A stretch of DNA of 64,000 nt from Mangrovibacillus cuniculi (lineage in GTDB: Bacteria; Bacillota; Bacilli; Bacillales; R1DC41), in the NCBI RefSeq assembly GCF_015482585.1, contig NZ_CP049742.1:1725277-1789276 (forward strand), read 5' to 3'. The notes below the pieces were generated by a model. The model worked only from the letters and a program-made list of their open reading frames with translations, had not been told where the DNA came from and ran no database searches. The position numbers were made by a program, and so were the translations under genes. Every line of letters starts with the position of its first letter. The first letter of the stretch is position 1. This document shows, piece after piece, positions 19,498 through 29,643 of this stretch.

Positions 19498-20429
19498 TCT
19501 TTTTCTAACTCTTTTTTCACTTGTTGAATTAAATCGTATCCGCCTTGCGCTGAAATAAGTTTCGCTGCTTCTTTTCCGATTTGCACTGGGTCAGAACCGG
19601 TTACAACTTCTTTTAAAATTGTCTCACCTTTTGGAGAGCCAACTAACGCAGTTAAGGTAATTTGTTCTCCATTAACAGTTGCATATCCAGCGATAGGAAC
19701 TTGGCACCCACCATCCATGTCTTTTAAGAAAGCACGTTCTGCAGTAACAGCAAGAGACGTCTCATGGTTAGTGAACTTTTCTAATAGTTGTAGCAGCTCT
19801 GTATCATCAGAACGACACTCAATTGCTAGTGCACCTTGACCAACAGCCGGAACACATTGAATTGGCTCTAAATATTCTGTTACAACATCTTGCGACCAAC
19901 CCATACGAGATAAACCAGCAGCAGCAAGAATGATTGCATCATATTCTCCAGACTGTAGCTTTTCTAATCTAGTATCAATGTTTCCACGAATCCATTTAAT
20001 CTCTAGGTCTGGACGAATATGAACTAATTGTGCGCCTCTTCTTAAACTACTAGTTCCAATTACAGCACCTGTTGGTAAGTTTTCTAACGTCAGATGATCT
20101 TTTGAAATCAAGGCATCTCGAGGGTCTTCGCGAACAGGGATACACCCTATCGTAAGACCATCAGGTAATTCCGCGGGCATATCTTTCATGCTATGAATAG
20201 CGATATCTATTTTTTTATCTAAGAGCGCTTGTTCAATTTCTTTCACAAACAAACCTTTCCCACCAACTTTAGAAAGTGTAACATCTAGGATACGATCCCC
20301 TTTAGTGACAATTTCCGTTAAGGTAAAATCAATAGAAGGATCGATTTTCTTTAGTTGATCCATTACCCAATTTGTTTGCGTTAAAGCTAGTTTACTTCTT
20401 CTAGAACCTACGTGAATTGTTTTTCTCAT
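19494..20429 (-). CDS. hemC: Porphobilinogen deaminase (hydroxymethylbilane synthase)
   Basis: 311 residues. Polymerises four porphobilinogens on a dipyrromethane cofactor held by the Cys in [11 protein letters not shown]. The N-terminal [12 protein letters not shown] and [11 protein letters not shown] substrate-binding arginines are intact. GGGGGAAG lies upstream of the ATG. Confidence 0.97.
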   Translation of the reverse strand: MRKTIHVGSRRSKLALTQTNWVMDQLKKIDPSIDFTLTEIVTKGDRILDVTLSKVGGKGLFVKEIEQALLDKKIDIAIHSMKDMPAELPDGLTIGCIPVREDPRDALISKDHLTLENLPTGAVIGTSSLRRGAQLVHIRPDLEIKWIRGNIDTRLEKLQSGEYDAIILAAAGLSRMGWSQDVVTEYLEPIQCVPAVGQGALAIECRSDDTELLQLLEKFTNHETSLAVTAERAFLKDMDGGCQVPIAGYATVNGEQITLTALVGSPKGETILKEVVTGSDPVQIGKEAAKLISAQGGYDLIQQVKKELEKE

Positions 20430-20447
20430 CTTTCTTCCCCCTACACT

Positions 20448-21281
20448 TTAGGAATACCATACATGGAAAGTAGATAGTCTACTTGTTGTTAAAAAATTAA
20501 TTAACACGAACAAAAATGCAGCGCTATTCCACATCGCCAATCGCTTTCCAAATATTCCTTTACGTAACCTTAAATAGATAATCCATCCATATAAGAGTAA
20601 CACAAAAAATGAACCAATGATTTTACTATCAAACCACGGCACACCATCTAATGAAATAACAGACCATTGCAATCCTAAAATTAAACTTAAAAGCAGCATC
20701 GGAACTCCAATAATGGTAGACCAATAAGACAATGTTTCTAACCGCTGAAGATCTGTTAGTCTTTGCAAGCGCTTATTCCAACGTTTTTCTTTTAGCCATT
20801 TATATTGAATTAAGTACAGCAAAGAGAAGACAAATGATAGCGTGAATGCTCCGTAAGAAATAAAGGCCATTGTCACGTGAATGACTAATAATTCAGAACG
20901 CAGAAACTCACTAATTGCTTCTGAATGAACTTGGACTGGTGCAAATGTATGGATGACCATAATGACAAACCCTAAAATATTTGTGAAGAAAACAGTGAAA
21001 TCTACACGTAACATTCTATTGATTGCCAATGAAAGAGTCACTAACACCCAAGCATAAAAATAGAGTCCTTCAAAAATTGTTAAGACTGGGAATCTTCCAG
21101 TATCTATCATATATAATGCTAAAAAGGACGATTGTAAAACCCAAACAATAGCAAGAAGCCAGAAGGCAATTCGATTCACCTTCTGGTCATTTTGAACAAA
21201 ATCAATAAAATATAAAAGAATACATAGTGCGTAGAGTATGACCATACCTTCATGAAGTCGTGCGAGTAGTTCGTCTAGCAT
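20448..21281 (-). CDS. hemX: HemX, CcsA-like integral membrane protein
   Basis: 277 residues with about eight transmembrane segments of the cytochrome c assembly (CcsA/ResC-like) type. In B. subtilis HemX lowers the cellular level of HemA protein; the same position, directly after hemA, supports that role here. ATG 21281 is preferred (AAAGGAG nine bases upstream); an in-frame TTG two codons earlier lies too close to that site. Confidence 0.9.
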   Translation of the reverse strand: MLDELLARLHEGMVILYALCILLYFIDFVQNDQKVNRIAFWLLAIVWVLQSSFLALYMIDTGRFPVLTIFEGLYFYAWVLVTLSLAINRMLRVDFTVFFTNILGFVIMVIHTFAPVQVHSEAISEFLRSELLVIHVTMAFISYGAFTLSFVFSLLYLIQYKWLKEKRWNKRLQRLTDLQRLETLSYWSTIIGVPMLLLSLILGLQWSVISLDGVPWFDSKIIGSFFVLLLYGWIIYLRLRKGIFGKRLAMWNSAAFLFVLINFLTTSRLSTFHVWYS

Positions 21282-21295
21282 GAGCAATGTCTCCT

Positions 21296-22654
21296 TTACG
21301 CCTGTAAAGACGGCTCTACAATCGTGACAGGTTTGACTTCTGTCACTACTTTTTGTTTCGACACTTTAGGTTCTTTTTCTAATTCTACGAGTTCTTCAAT
21401 CTGGAAAATTCGCTTAAATAACTCTAAGTCATAATCTGCGTTAGGTCCAGCTGCAAGCTCTTTTGCATGCAAGATCGGATCCTTTAATAGTTGATTAATA
21501 ATACTTTTCGTATGCTTGGAAAGAACTTTCCTTTCACGATCTGACAATTGAGGAAGCTTACGCTCTATGCTATTCATCGTCTCTGCTTGTATAGCTAATG
21601 CTTTCTTGCGAAGAGCTGAAATAACTGGAACTACTCCTAAAGTAGATAACCAATCGTGGAAAAGAACGAGTTCTTCTTCAATCATCATATAAATTTCTTC
21701 TGCTGCTTTTTGACGTTCAGCTAAATTAGCTTGTACAATACCTTCAAGATCGTCAATGTCGTAAAGGAAAGCAGACTCTAATTCGCCAATTGCCGGATCC
21801 ATATCACGAGGTACAGCAATATCCACTAAGAATAAAGGACGTCCTTTGCGGATGCGTTCTACATCTTGAATTAATTCTTTTGTAAGCAGGTAATTGCTAG
21901 CACCCGTCGAACTTATTACAATATCCGCTTCGATTAGCGCACATTGAAGTTCTGCAAGTGTTTTGGCTTCTCCGTCAAAACGATTAGCAAGTGCTTCCGC
22001 TTTTTCAAAAGTACGATTCAATACAGTAACTTTTTTCACTCCGCTACCATGCAGATTCTGGATAGCAAGTTCACCCATTTTACCAGCACCTAGAACTAAC
22101 ACATTTCTAGTAGAAAGGTCACCAAATATCTTCTTTGCTAACTCAACTGCTGCATAACTAACAGAAACAGCACTAGAAGCAATGTCTGTTTCTGAATGTG
22201 CTTTTTTGGCTAATGTGACTGCTTGCTTAAATAAATGATTAAACACCGTACCTGTAGACTCTAGTTCTTGTCCTGTTAAGAAACTTTTACGTACTTGTCC
22301 TAAAATTTGTGTTTCTCCAACGACCATAGAGTCTAAGCCACAAGATACTTTCATTAAGTGTTCAATGGCTCCGTCGCCTTCATAAATAAACAAATATGGT
22401 GTGAATTCCTCTTTTGGAATATCAAACCATGAAGCTAAGAAATCTTTAATATAATATCGACCTGTATGCAATTGATCTACTACCGCATAAATTTCTGTGC
22501 GGTTACAAGTAGAAACGATGACATTTTCTAGTATCGATTTTTTCTCTTTTAACGTTTCCATTGCATGTCCCAATGTTGATTCGACGAACGATAACTTTTC
22601 GCGAATTTCCACGGGCGCGGTTTTATAATTTACCCCGACAACGATGATATGCAT
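21296..22654 (-). CDS. hemA: Glutamyl-tRNA reductase
   Basis: 452 residues. NADPH-dependent reduction of glutamyl-tRNA(Glu), the committed step of haem synthesis. [16 protein letters not shown] opens the protein, the catalytic Cys is in [10 protein letters not shown], and the NADPH motif is [14 protein letters not shown] 22654 is chosen with GGGGGTGA upstream; in-frame TTG/GTG codons further upstream lie within the ribosome binding site. First gene of hemAXCDBL; a PerR box overlaps the predicted transcription start. Confidence 0.97.
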   Translation of the reverse strand: MHIIVVGVNYKTAPVEIREKLSFVESTLGHAMETLKEKKSILENVIVSTCNRTEIYAVVDQLHTGRYYIKDFLASWFDIPKEEFTPYLFIYEGDGAIEHLMKVSCGLDSMVVGETQILGQVRKSFLTGQELESTGTVFNHLFKQAVTLAKKAHSETDIASSAVSVSYAAVELAKKIFGDLSTRNVLVLGAGKMGELAIQNLHGSGVKKVTVLNRTFEKAEALANRFDGEAKTLAELQCALIEADIVISSTGASNYLLTKELIQDVERIRKGRPLFLVDIAVPRDMDPAIGELESAFLYDIDDLEGIVQANLAERQKAAEEIYMMIEEELVLFHDWLSTLGVVPVISALRKKALAIQAETMNSIERKLPQLSDRERKVLSKHTKSIINQLLKDPILHAKELAAGPNADYDLELFKRIFQIEELVELEKEPKVSKQKVVTEVKPVTIVEPSLQA

Positions 22655-22672
22655 GTACTCCGTCACCCCCAA

Positions 22673-22687
22673 TTAGAATCATTATAA
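22673..22687 (-). promoter_or_regulatory. PerR box at hemA promoter
   Basis: TTATAATGATTCTAA on the minus strand matches the PerR consensus TTATAATnATTATAA at all but one defined position. It starts 3 bases downstream of the -10 element, so bound PerR would block initiation. hemA of B. subtilis is a known PerR target. Confidence 0.75.
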
Positions 22688-22689
22688 AT

Positions 22690-22698
22690 AGTATAACA
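22690..22698 (-). promoter_or_regulatory. Extended -10 promoter of hemA
   Basis: TGTTATACT (TGn plus TATACT) lies about 40 bases upstream of the hemA ATG. No good -35 is visible, consistent with an extended -10 promoter. Confidence 0.55.
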
Positions 22699-22894
22699 CG
22701 TTTCACCGCTTACTGAGGCGATAAATGTGAACAGAAAATGAAAGATATGTTAAGATGATAAGGATTTAAACGTGAAAATTCTTCGCAATGTGAAAACACT
22801 TCCATTGTTGCTATATCAAGAATTACACTTCTATCAGCGTAACAAACTTGTAACATGAATTCAAGCTGTTTGTTTGAGAGAAAGGAAGCGTGTC

Positions 22895-23380
22895 ATGAAA
22901 GGTCAACGAATATTCCCTGGTATTATTCTAATAGGATTTGGACTCTACTTTTATTTACAACAATCATCATACAGTTTTGCTTCTACCTTTCTACTATGGC
23001 CAACATTGCTGCTAATAATTGGAGCTGCTTTTTTAGCTCAAGGATATTGGGCAAGAGACCACGAATCGATTTTCCCAGGAGTCATTTTAGTTGGTTTCGG
23101 CATTCATTTTCATGTTGTAAATAAATTGACGATTTGGCCTAATAATATAGGAATTCTTATCTTAATTATCGCCCTTGCGTTTCTATTACGATACCAAAAA
23201 ACTGGTAACGGAATGTTTCAAGGTGCTTTGTTCTTAGTTATCTCCATCCTGCTTTTATTTTATGAAACTGTTATGGCTTGGTTTGGTATTTTAGGAGAAG
23301 GCGTTATTCTTATCACAAACTTCTGGCCAATTCTGCTTGTAATCATTGGACTAGGATTGCTTGTTTGGAAGAGGAAATAA
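22895..23380 (+). CDS. LiaF-like transmembrane-domain protein
   Basis: 161 residues, almost entirely hydrophobic. Repeated segments of FPGIILIGFGLYFYLQ / FPGVILVGFGIHFHVV / FWPILLVIIGLGLLV type mark a DUF5668 (LiaI/LiaF N-terminal) membrane module with about six helices. ATG 22895 is used because AAAGGAAG precedes it. It is a single gene facing away from hemA and ending in a terminator shared with queF. Proteins of this class are linked to envelope stress sensing, but no partner kinase is present here, so the function is open. Confidence 0.8.
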   Translation: MKGQRIFPGIILIGFGLYFYLQQSSYSFASTFLLWPTLLLIIGAAFLAQGYWARDHESIFPGVILVGFGIHFHVVNKLTIWPNNIGILILIIALAFLLRYQKTGNGMFQGALFLVISILLLFYETVMAWFGILGEGVILITNFWPILLVIIGLGLLVWKRK

Positions 23381-23403
23381 TGGATTGTTTCTGGTCACGT
23401 AAC

Positions 23404-23452
23404 AAAAAAGACAGGGAGAAAAGTAATCACTACTTCTCTCCCTGTCTTTTCT
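23404..23452. terminator. Bidirectional terminator between LiaF-like gene and queF
   Basis: AAAAGACAGGGAGA / TCTCTCCCTGTCTTTT arms flank a short loop, between convergent genes. Confidence 0.88.
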
Positions 23453-23454
23453 CT

Positions 23455-23952
23455 TTACCTATTCGTAATTGTCTCCGGATATAAATCATGATTCATTAAA
23501 CGGTAATTCGCCATTTCTTCATACTTTGTTCCCGGACGTCCATAATTCGTATACGGATCGATGGAGATTCCACCGCGAGGGGTAAATTTACCCCATACTT
23601 CAATATAATGGGGATCCATTAATTCGATTAAATCATTCATAATGATATTCATGCAGTCTTCATGGAAGTCACCATGATTACGGAAACTAAACAGATAAAG
23701 TTTTAATGATTTACTCTCTACCATTTTGATATTTGGGATGTAACTAATGTAGATTGTCGCAAAGTCAGGTTGATTTGTTTTAGGACATAAAGAAGTAAAC
23801 TCTGGACAATTAAATTTAACAAAGTAATCTCTACCTTGATGTTTATTATCAAATGTTTCTAACACCTTAGGATTATAAGAGAATACATAGTCTGTTCCTT
23901 GATTACCTAACAATGTTACACCTTCTAATTCTTGATCCACTCTTCCACTCAT
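23455..23952 (-). CDS. queF: NADPH-dependent preQ0 reductase (7-cyano-7-deazaguanine reductase)
   Basis: 165 residues, identical in length to B. subtilis QueF. Reduces preQ0 nitrile to preQ1 amine. The catalytic Cys is in CPEFTSLCP and the QueF motif is [23 protein letters not shown] 23952 (GAGGTG six bases upstream) is preferred over an overlapping GTG at 23961. Last gene of queCDEF. Confidence 0.96.
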   Translation of the reverse strand: MSGRVDQELEGVTLLGNQGTDYVFSYNPKVLETFDNKHQGRDYFVKFNCPEFTSLCPKTNQPDFATIYISYIPNIKMVESKSLKLYLFSFRNHGDFHEDCMNIIMNDLIELMDPHYIEVWGKFTPRGGISIDPYTNYGRPGTKYEEMANYRLMNHDLYPETITNR

Positions 23953-23953
23953 G

Positions 23954-24679
23954 TTAGACACCTCGTTTGTTACCCCATACTAGGGCATGTAATTGTGGTA
24001 ATACGGTTACATCGTTCCATTCCTTTTCTTGAACCACTTGATCTATTAACCATTCATAACATTCTAGTAAACGTAATTTAATTTTTGTATCATCTGTACT
24101 TAACACGTCATCGTTTCCTGGTTGTAAGTAAAAAGAGAACTGAGGATAACGTTGATGCACGGTCTTTGCATAAGCAAGATCTTCTTCGTTAAATATCACC
24201 ACTTTTAGTGAAGTGTGATGAATTCTTTTGTGAGTCACCAATTCATTCACAATGAGATCAAGTGTATCCCAGTTCGTATCCATTTTAGATGAAGGCGGCT
24301 TAGGAGAGAGCGTTAGTTGATCTACCTCACAAAACCAATCTTGATAACGACTACCTTGTGTTTCCAACCCTACTTCGATTCCTTTTGAATGAAGTAGAGA
24401 TATTAAGGCACCCATATTTTTAAGCAATCCAGGATTACCACCTGAAATAGTTACGTGGGAGAATGCTGATTGACCGATTCTCTCTAGTTCATTCACAACT
24501 TCTTCAGGAGACATTTGAATGATTTCTTCCTTGGCTGAACCGTCCCAGGTAAAAGCAGAGTCGCACCAAGCACACGAGTAGTCACAACCTGCTGTTCTCA
24601 CAAACATCGTTTTTTTACCCGCCATCATTCCTTCTCCTTGAATGGTTGGCCCGAAAATCTCTAGAACAGGAAGCTTCAT
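23954..24679 (-). CDS. queE: 7-carboxy-7-deazaguanine synthase
   Basis: 241 residues. Radical SAM enzyme that contracts 6-carboxytetrahydropterin to 7-carboxy-7-deazaguanine. The [4Fe-4S] motif is [10 protein letters not shown] (CX3CX2C), near residue 31. It overlaps queD by four bases (ATGA). Standard operon order for queuosine precursor synthesis. Confidence 0.95.
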   Translation of the reverse strand: MKLPVLEIFGPTIQGEGMMAGKKTMFVRTAGCDYSCAWCDSAFTWDGSAKEEIIQMSPEEVVNELERIGQSAFSHVTISGGNPGLLKNMGALISLLHSKGIEVGLETQGSRYQDWFCEVDQLTLSPKPPSSKMDTNWDTLDLIVNELVTHKRIHHTSLKVVIFNEEDLAYAKTVHQRYPQFSFYLQPGNDDVLSTDDTKIKLRLLECYEWLIDQVVQEKEWNDVTVLPQLHALVWGNKRGV

Positions 24680-25110
24680 TTATTTACCTCCTTCTTCGGT
24701 CGGTAAATAACATAACTCGTTGGTGTCTCACGAACAATTACTTGCACGCAAGTTGGTTGATGATCAAGCTTTTGTAAATTCGTCTCAATGATTTCCCAAA
24801 TTGTTCTTGCCATTACTTCTGTAGTTGGAAAACGGTTTGAATCTTCATTGTTAAATAAAGGATCTTCATTTAATAATTGGTGATCAAATCGATCATGTAC
24901 CCAATTTTTTAATTGCTTAAAATCGATGAGGAAACCTGCATGATCTAAGTCATCGCCTGCTACTGTTACGTTTACATAATAGGTGTGACCATGAACACGC
25001 TGGCAAACACCCGCTGACTCATGTGGAACATAATGAGCTGCAGCAAATTGAAAGTCTTTGTTTAATTCATAACTATAGTCATGTATGACAGAAGGATACC
25101 ACTGATTCAT
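24676..25110 (-). CDS. queD: 6-carboxy-5,6,7,8-tetrahydropterin synthase
   Basis: 144 residues. Makes 6-carboxytetrahydropterin from dihydroneopterin triphosphate. Zinc histidines are in FAAAHYVP and VHGHTYYVN, and the catalytic Cys is in ESAGVCQRVHGH. It abuts queC, with TAA immediately followed by ATG. Confidence 0.95.
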   Translation of the reverse strand: MNQWYPSVIHDYSYELNKDFQFAAAHYVPHESAGVCQRVHGHTYYVNVTVAGDDLDHAGFLIDFKQLKNWVHDRFDHQLLNEDPLFNNEDSNRFPTTEVMARTIWEIIETNLQKLDHQPTCVQVIVRETPTSYVIYRPKKEVNK

Positions 25111-25767
25111 TTACATCACTCCTTTTCGAGCCATGTAAGCATCTAGTCCATTTTTACGAAGTTCACAAGCTGGACATGTACCACATCCATCTGCAACAAT
25201 TCCGTTATAGCACGTTAACGTATTGTTTCGAACGTAATCGAATGCATGTAACTGATCTGCTAGTTCCCACGTCTCTTCTTTTGTTAACCACATTAGTGGT
25301 GTGTGAATGACAAATTGATCATCCATTGAAAGATTTAACGTTACATTCAATGACTTAATGAATTGATCACGACAATCTGGATATCCGCTGAAGTCGGTTT
25401 CACATACACCTGTAACGATGTGCTTAGCGTTAATAGTTCTTCCAATTACGGCTGCAAAACTTAAGAATAAAAGGTTTCTTCCATCTACAAAAGTGGAAGG
25501 AACACCTTTTTCATCCGTCTCTATCGTTTGATCATGACGCGTTAACGCATTGCTTGTTAACTGACTTAACACACTCATATCAATTTCATGATGCTTGATG
25601 GATAAGTCCTCACAAATTCGTCTTGCAACATGAATTTCTTCTTCATGACGTTGTCCATATTTAAATGTGACTGCTTCCACTTCTTTAAATTGCTTCATTG
25701 CCCAAAACAGGCAAGTTGTACTGTCTTGTCCTCCACTAAAGACAACAAGCGCTTTCTGATTTTTCAT
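25111..25767 (-). CDS. queC: 7-cyano-7-deazaguanine (preQ0) synthase
   Basis: 218 residues. ATP-dependent conversion of carboxydeazaguanine to preQ0. The PP-loop [13 protein letters not shown] lies near the N-terminus, and the zinc cluster [15 protein letters not shown] near the C-terminus. First gene of the operon; its leader contains a preQ1-I riboswitch, so product feedback is expected. Confidence 0.96.
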   Translation of the reverse strand: MKNQKALVVFSGGQDSTTCLFWAMKQFKEVEAVTFKYGQRHEEEIHVARRICEDLSIKHHEIDMSVLSQLTSNALTRHDQTIETDEKGVPSTFVDGRNLLFLSFAAVIGRTINAKHIVTGVCETDFSGYPDCRDQFIKSLNVTLNLSMDDQFVIHTPLMWLTKEETWELADQLHAFDYVRNNTLTCYNGIVADGCGTCPACELRKNGLDAYMARKGVM

Positions 25768-25810
25768 TTATCCCTCGCTCCTTTATTAGAAGGCGAGATT
25801 CAAGAACGCC

Positions 25811-25842
25811 AAAAACCCCTCTGACAAGTGCGAACAGACGGG
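25811..25842 (-). terminator. Expression-platform terminator of the preQ1 leader
   Basis: CCCGTCTG / CAGAGGGG arms followed by TTTTT lie 40 bases downstream of the aptamer and 43 bases before queC. This is consistent with transcriptional control by the riboswitch. Confidence 0.7.
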
Positions 25843-25881
25843 TAGCAAAATGAGACCACATGCACGGATGGCAATGGGCCT

Positions 25882-25917
25882 GCTAGTTTTTTATAGAGGG
25901 AGTTCGCGAACCTCTCC
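25882..25917 (-). promoter_or_regulatory. preQ1-I riboswitch aptamer
   Basis: The minus strand reads GAGAGGTTCGCGAACTCCC followed by TCTATAAAAAACTAGC. This is the compact preQ1 class I form: a P1 stem AGAGG/CCTCT-like pairing, a C-containing loop and the A-rich 3' tail. It precedes queC. A separate perfect hairpin, CTGTTGC / GCAACAG, lies directly upstream at 25918-25936. Confidence 0.9.
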
Positions 25918-25962
25918 TGTTGCCAGTAGCAACAGACTTCTTATGAGATTTTACACTGTGTA

Positions 25963-25990
25963 ACTATACCATAACTAGGGGAATCGTCAA
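25963..25990 (-). promoter_or_regulatory. SigmaA promoter of queCDEF
   Basis: -35 TTGACG (25985-25990), 16-base spacer ending in TGG, -10 TATAGT (25963-25968). The start point would lie about 20 bases before the leader hairpin. Confidence 0.72.
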
Positions 25991-26065
25991 GGAGTAAATG
26001 TTGGATTCCAGCATGGAGGTCTGATGTCATACACATATAATTTTATAGAGCGTAATCGGTATTGT

Positions 26066-26430
26066 GGTATACCTAAGTTTGTTTTGCTGGGTTCTGCTAT
26101 ACCGCGGGACGTCCCTCTAGTATACCTAACTCAGTTTTCCTGTCTTCTGCTATACCGCGGGACATTCCTCTGGTATACCTAACTCAGTTTTCTTGCCTTC
26201 TGCTATATCGCAGGACGTTCCTCTGGTATACCTAACTCGGTTTTTCTACCTTCTGCTATACCGCGGGACGCTCCTCTGGTATACCTAACTCGGTTTTCCT
26301 GCCTTCTGCTATATCGCGAGACGTTCCTCTGGTATACCTAACTCAGTTTTTCTGCGTTTTGCTATACCGCGGGAACTTTTTTTAGACCACCTACACAGTT
26401 TTTACCCTTCTTTTGTTTTTCCGCAAAGTT
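26066..26430. repeat. 53-bp tandem repeat (six good copies plus a decayed seventh)
   Basis: Units begin at 26066, 26119, 26172, 26225, 26278 and 26331, an exact 53-base period. A degenerate unit starts at 26384. Each unit holds the palindrome GGTATACC (AGTATACC in unit 2), a CTAACTCAGTTTT-like block, a CTTCTGCTATACCGCGGGAC block and TTCCTCT. Differences are point substitutions only, at a few fixed columns (for example CTCAG/CTCGG and ACCGCGG/ATCGCGA). There is no open frame of gene quality. It lies between the ysxC terminator and the que promoter. Confidence 0.95.
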
Positions 26431-26459
26431 ATTTCCAACTACGTATGTAAATACCCATA

Positions 26460-26490
26460 AAAAAAACCGAGAAAACAAAAGTTTCCTCGG
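26460..26490 (-). terminator. Terminator of ysxC
   Basis: CCGAGGAAAC / GTTTTCTCGG stem followed by eight T residues on the minus strand. Confidence 0.9.
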
Positions 26491-26497
26491 CTATTTC

Positions 26498-27079
26498 TTA
26501 CATACGTGACTTTAATGCATTCCAAGCTTGATCTTTCCCTTGTCCTGTTTCAGAAGAGAAAACGATGATCTCGTCTCCCTTAGCCAAATCAAGTGTCTCG
26601 CGAACGACTTTCTTATGCTTTTCCCATTTACCTTTAGGGATTTTATCCGCTTTCGTTGCTACCACAACACAAGGTAAATCATAATGCTTTAAGAAATCAT
26701 ACATCATAACGTCATCTTTGGATGGTGCATGACGTAAATCTACAACTAATACGGCTGCTTTTAAGCCTTCTCGAGACGTGAAATACGTTTCAATCATTTT
26801 GCCCCATGCAGCACGCTCAGATTTGGATACTTTAGCGTATCCGTATCCTGGCACATCGACAAAGTATACAGACTCTTCAATCTTGTAAAAGTTAAGCGTC
26901 TGTGTTTTACCAGGTTTGGAAGATGTTCTAGCAAGCGCCTTACGATTGATCATTTTGTTGATAAATGATGATTTACCAACATTTGATCGGCCTGCTAACG
27001 CAAATTCCGGTAACTGTTCGTCTGGATATTGCTCCGGACGAACAGCACTTATTACTAATTCAACTTGATTTACTTTCAC
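26498..27079 (-). CDS. ysxC: Ribosome biogenesis GTP-binding protein EngB/YsxC
   Basis: 193 residues. Essential GTPase for late 50S assembly. G1 [13 protein letters not shown]2/G3 DVPGYGYA and G4 ATKADK are intact. The start is GTG 27079, three bases from the lonA stop, with AGGTGA inside the end of lonA as its ribosome binding site; translation is probably coupled to lonA. Confidence 0.96.
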   Translation of the reverse strand: MKVNQVELVISAVRPEQYPDEQLPEFALAGRSNVGKSSFINKMINRKALARTSSKPGKTQTLNFYKIEESVYFVDVPGYGYAKVSKSERAAWGKMIETYFTSREGLKAAVLVVDLRHAPSKDDVMMYDFLKHYDLPCVVVATKADKIPKGKWEKHKKVVRETLDLAKGDEIIVFSSETGQGKDQAWNALKSRM

Positions 27080-27081
27080 TA

Positions 27082-29405
27082 CTATTCACCTACTAACGCA
27101 ATGGATAGAACATCATCCATGGTTGTTGCTAAATGGAATGTTAGCTCTTTACGTACACTTTCTGGAATATCATCAATATCTTTTTCGTTTTGCTTCGGTA
27201 AGATAATGGTGGTCACTCCTGCACGATGCGCACTTAACGACTTTTCTTTTACTCCACCAATAGGAAGTACACGTCCTCTTAAGGTAATTTCCCCGTCATT
27301 CCTACGTCACGACGGATTGGTTTTTCCGTAAGAGCTGAAATTAAGGCAGTTGCCATTGTTATACCCGCAGATGGTCCGTCTTTTGGAACAGCACCTTCAG
27401 GAACATGTATATGAATATCATTTGTTTCATAAAAATCCGTATCAATTCCAAGTTCTTTTGACTTAGAACGAACAAAGCTCAATGCTGTTTGAGCGGATTC
27501 TTTCATGACATCTCCTAGTTTTCCGGTTAAAATCGTTTTTCCTTTACCCGGACTTAAACTCACTTCAATTTGGAGTGTATCTCCACCAACTGTTGTGTAA
27601 GCAAGACCTGTTGCAACGCCCACTTGATCTTCTTCTTCCATTTTACCATAAGAATATAATGGTTTCCCGATGACAGAAGATAAATTCTTTTCAGAAATCA
27701 CAATTCTCTTCTTTTCACCTGAAACAATAGACTTAGCGGCTTTACGACAAATTGACCCTAACTGACGCTCTAAACCACGTACACCGGCTTCTCGTGTGTA
27801 AGAACGGATAAGTTTTTTTAGTCCATCTTCTCTAACTTGTAATTGTGAACCTTTTAAACCATGGTTATCTAATTGACGTGGGAATAAATGATCTTTTGCA
27901 ATGTGTAACTTTTCTTGTTCTGTATAACCAGCGATAGATATAATTTCCATACGATCTCTAAGAGGAGCAGGAATCGTCGCTAAGTTATTTGCTGTCGCAA
28001 CAAACAAAACTTGAGATAAATCATATTGCTCTTCGATATAATGATCGCTGAAGTTGTGATTTTGCTCTGGATCTAAAACCTCTAACATTGCTGCAGAAGG
28101 GTCACCTTTAAAATCACTTGCCATTTTATCTATTTCATCTAGTAGAAAAACTGGGTTTACAGATCCTGCTTTTTTCATCCCTTGAATGATTCGACCAGGC
28201 ATCGCTCCAACATACGTTCTTCTATGTCCTCGAATTTCTGATTCATCACGCACTCCTCCAAGAGAAATACGGACAAATTTTCTTCCTAAAGATTCAGCAA
28301 TGGAACGAGCTAGGCTTGTTTTACCAACTCCCGGGGGTCCAGCCAAGCAAAGGATAGGTCCTTTTATCGTATCAGTTAGCTGCTTTACTGCTAGATATTC
28401 TAGAATACGCTCTTTTACTTTATCCAAACCAAAGTGATCACGGTTTAAGATCTTCTCTGATTTGTTAATATCATGTTGGTCTTTCGTTGCTACGGACCAT
28501 GGTAAGGCAAGTAACCATTCCACATAATTACGAATAACGGCACTTTCTGCAGAGCTTCCAGGTACTCGCTCGTAACGTTCGATTTCTTTTAGCGCTGTCT
28601 TTTCAATATGTTCAGGCATATTTGCAGCTTCTACTTTTTTACGAAGTTCCGCAACTTCTCCAGTTTTACCGTCTTTATCACCAAGCTCTTTTTGGATAGC
28701 TTTCATTTGTTCACGCAGGTAGTATTCTTTCTGCGTTCTTTCCATAGAGCGCTTTACTCGTTGACCAATCTTTTTTTCCAACTGCATAATTTCACGTTCA
28801 TTTTGTAGAATCGAAATCACTTTATTTAAGCGGTCTGTAGCATTTTCTGTCTCTAAAATCTCTTGTTTTTCTTTTACTTTTAACGGTAAATGAGAGGAGA
28901 CGATGTCCGCTAAACGACCTGGTTCTTCGATATCTGCTACAGTGGCGAATGTGTCTGCAGTAACCTTTTTTGAAACTTTTGTAAATTGCTCAAATTGATC
29001 TAACAATGTTCTCATTAGCGCTGTGTGTTCTGGCGTAACTTCCGCATCTACCTCTTTCACTTCATTCAGTGTTACAGAGATCCACTCTTCCGACTCGTCA
29101 TCAAAAGAAACCATTTCAGCACGTGTTACACCTTCTACAAGGACACGAATGGTCCCATTTGGAAGCTTTAACATTTGTTTTACAGTCGTTAACGTTCCAA
29201 TATCATATAGCCCTTCTCTTGTCGGACTTTTTTCATCTTCATCTTTTTGTGTAGCTAAAAATATTCTTTGATCACCAAGCATTGCTTGTTCTAAAGCTGC
29301 AATGGATCTTTCTCTTCCTACGTCTAAATGCAGGACCATTGTCGGGTAAACTAAAAGTCCTCTTAAAGGTAGTAAAGGATACTGTTTTGTTTGTTTTTTT
29401 GTCAT
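27082..29405 (-). CDS. lonA: ATP-dependent protease LonA, frameshifted near C-terminus
   Basis: Reads as a normal LonA from ATG 29405 (GGGAGGTGG upstream): N-terminal substrate domain, coiled coil, AAA+ module with [13 protein letters not shown], and the catalytic Ser in [13 protein letters not shown]. At 27291-27294 the minus strand has four Gs (ACGGGGAAATT) where the family frame needs five. The frame then ends after MTGK-LP, about 705 residues in. Adding one G restores [18 protein letters not shown]...ALVGE and a 774-residue protein, the B. subtilis length. As written, the catalytic Lys (in GGVKEKS) is lost. Sequencing error or real mutation cannot be told apart here. Confidence 0.93.
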
Positions 29406-29464
29406 TTGTCCACCTCCCTGGCGAATCAATTAAACTGTTCGCCAGCCTCGTAAATCTTTGTACA

Positions 29465-29493
29465 ATTCTACCCCATTTGACCTTTTCTGTCTA
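29465..29493 (-). promoter_or_regulatory. Promoter of lonA
   Basis: -35 TAGACA (29488-29493), 17-base spacer, -10 TAGAAT (29465-29470). The spacer contains GGTCAAA, identical to one heptad of the CtsR operator; a second heptad three bases on matches only 5 of 7. Confidence 0.6.
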
Positions 29494-29604
29494 ATGAACG
29501 GCTTATGTTCTCACACAGCTACGTAACTTTTTCCTAAGTATAGTATTAGTTGTAGAGGAGGATTTATGAATGCCACGTTATCCAATTATATGGTGAGAAA
29601 ACGA

Positions 29605-29643
29605 AAAAAGTCATAGGTCCTATAGAAGACCTATAACTTCTTT
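29605..29643 (-). terminator. Terminator of lonB
   Basis: AAGTTATAGGTC / GACCTATGACTT stem followed by a T-run on the minus strand. Confidence 0.85.

Noticed and set aside
26066-26430. CRISPR array
   Set aside because: The 53-base units are repeated whole with no unique spacers, and no cas genes are present.
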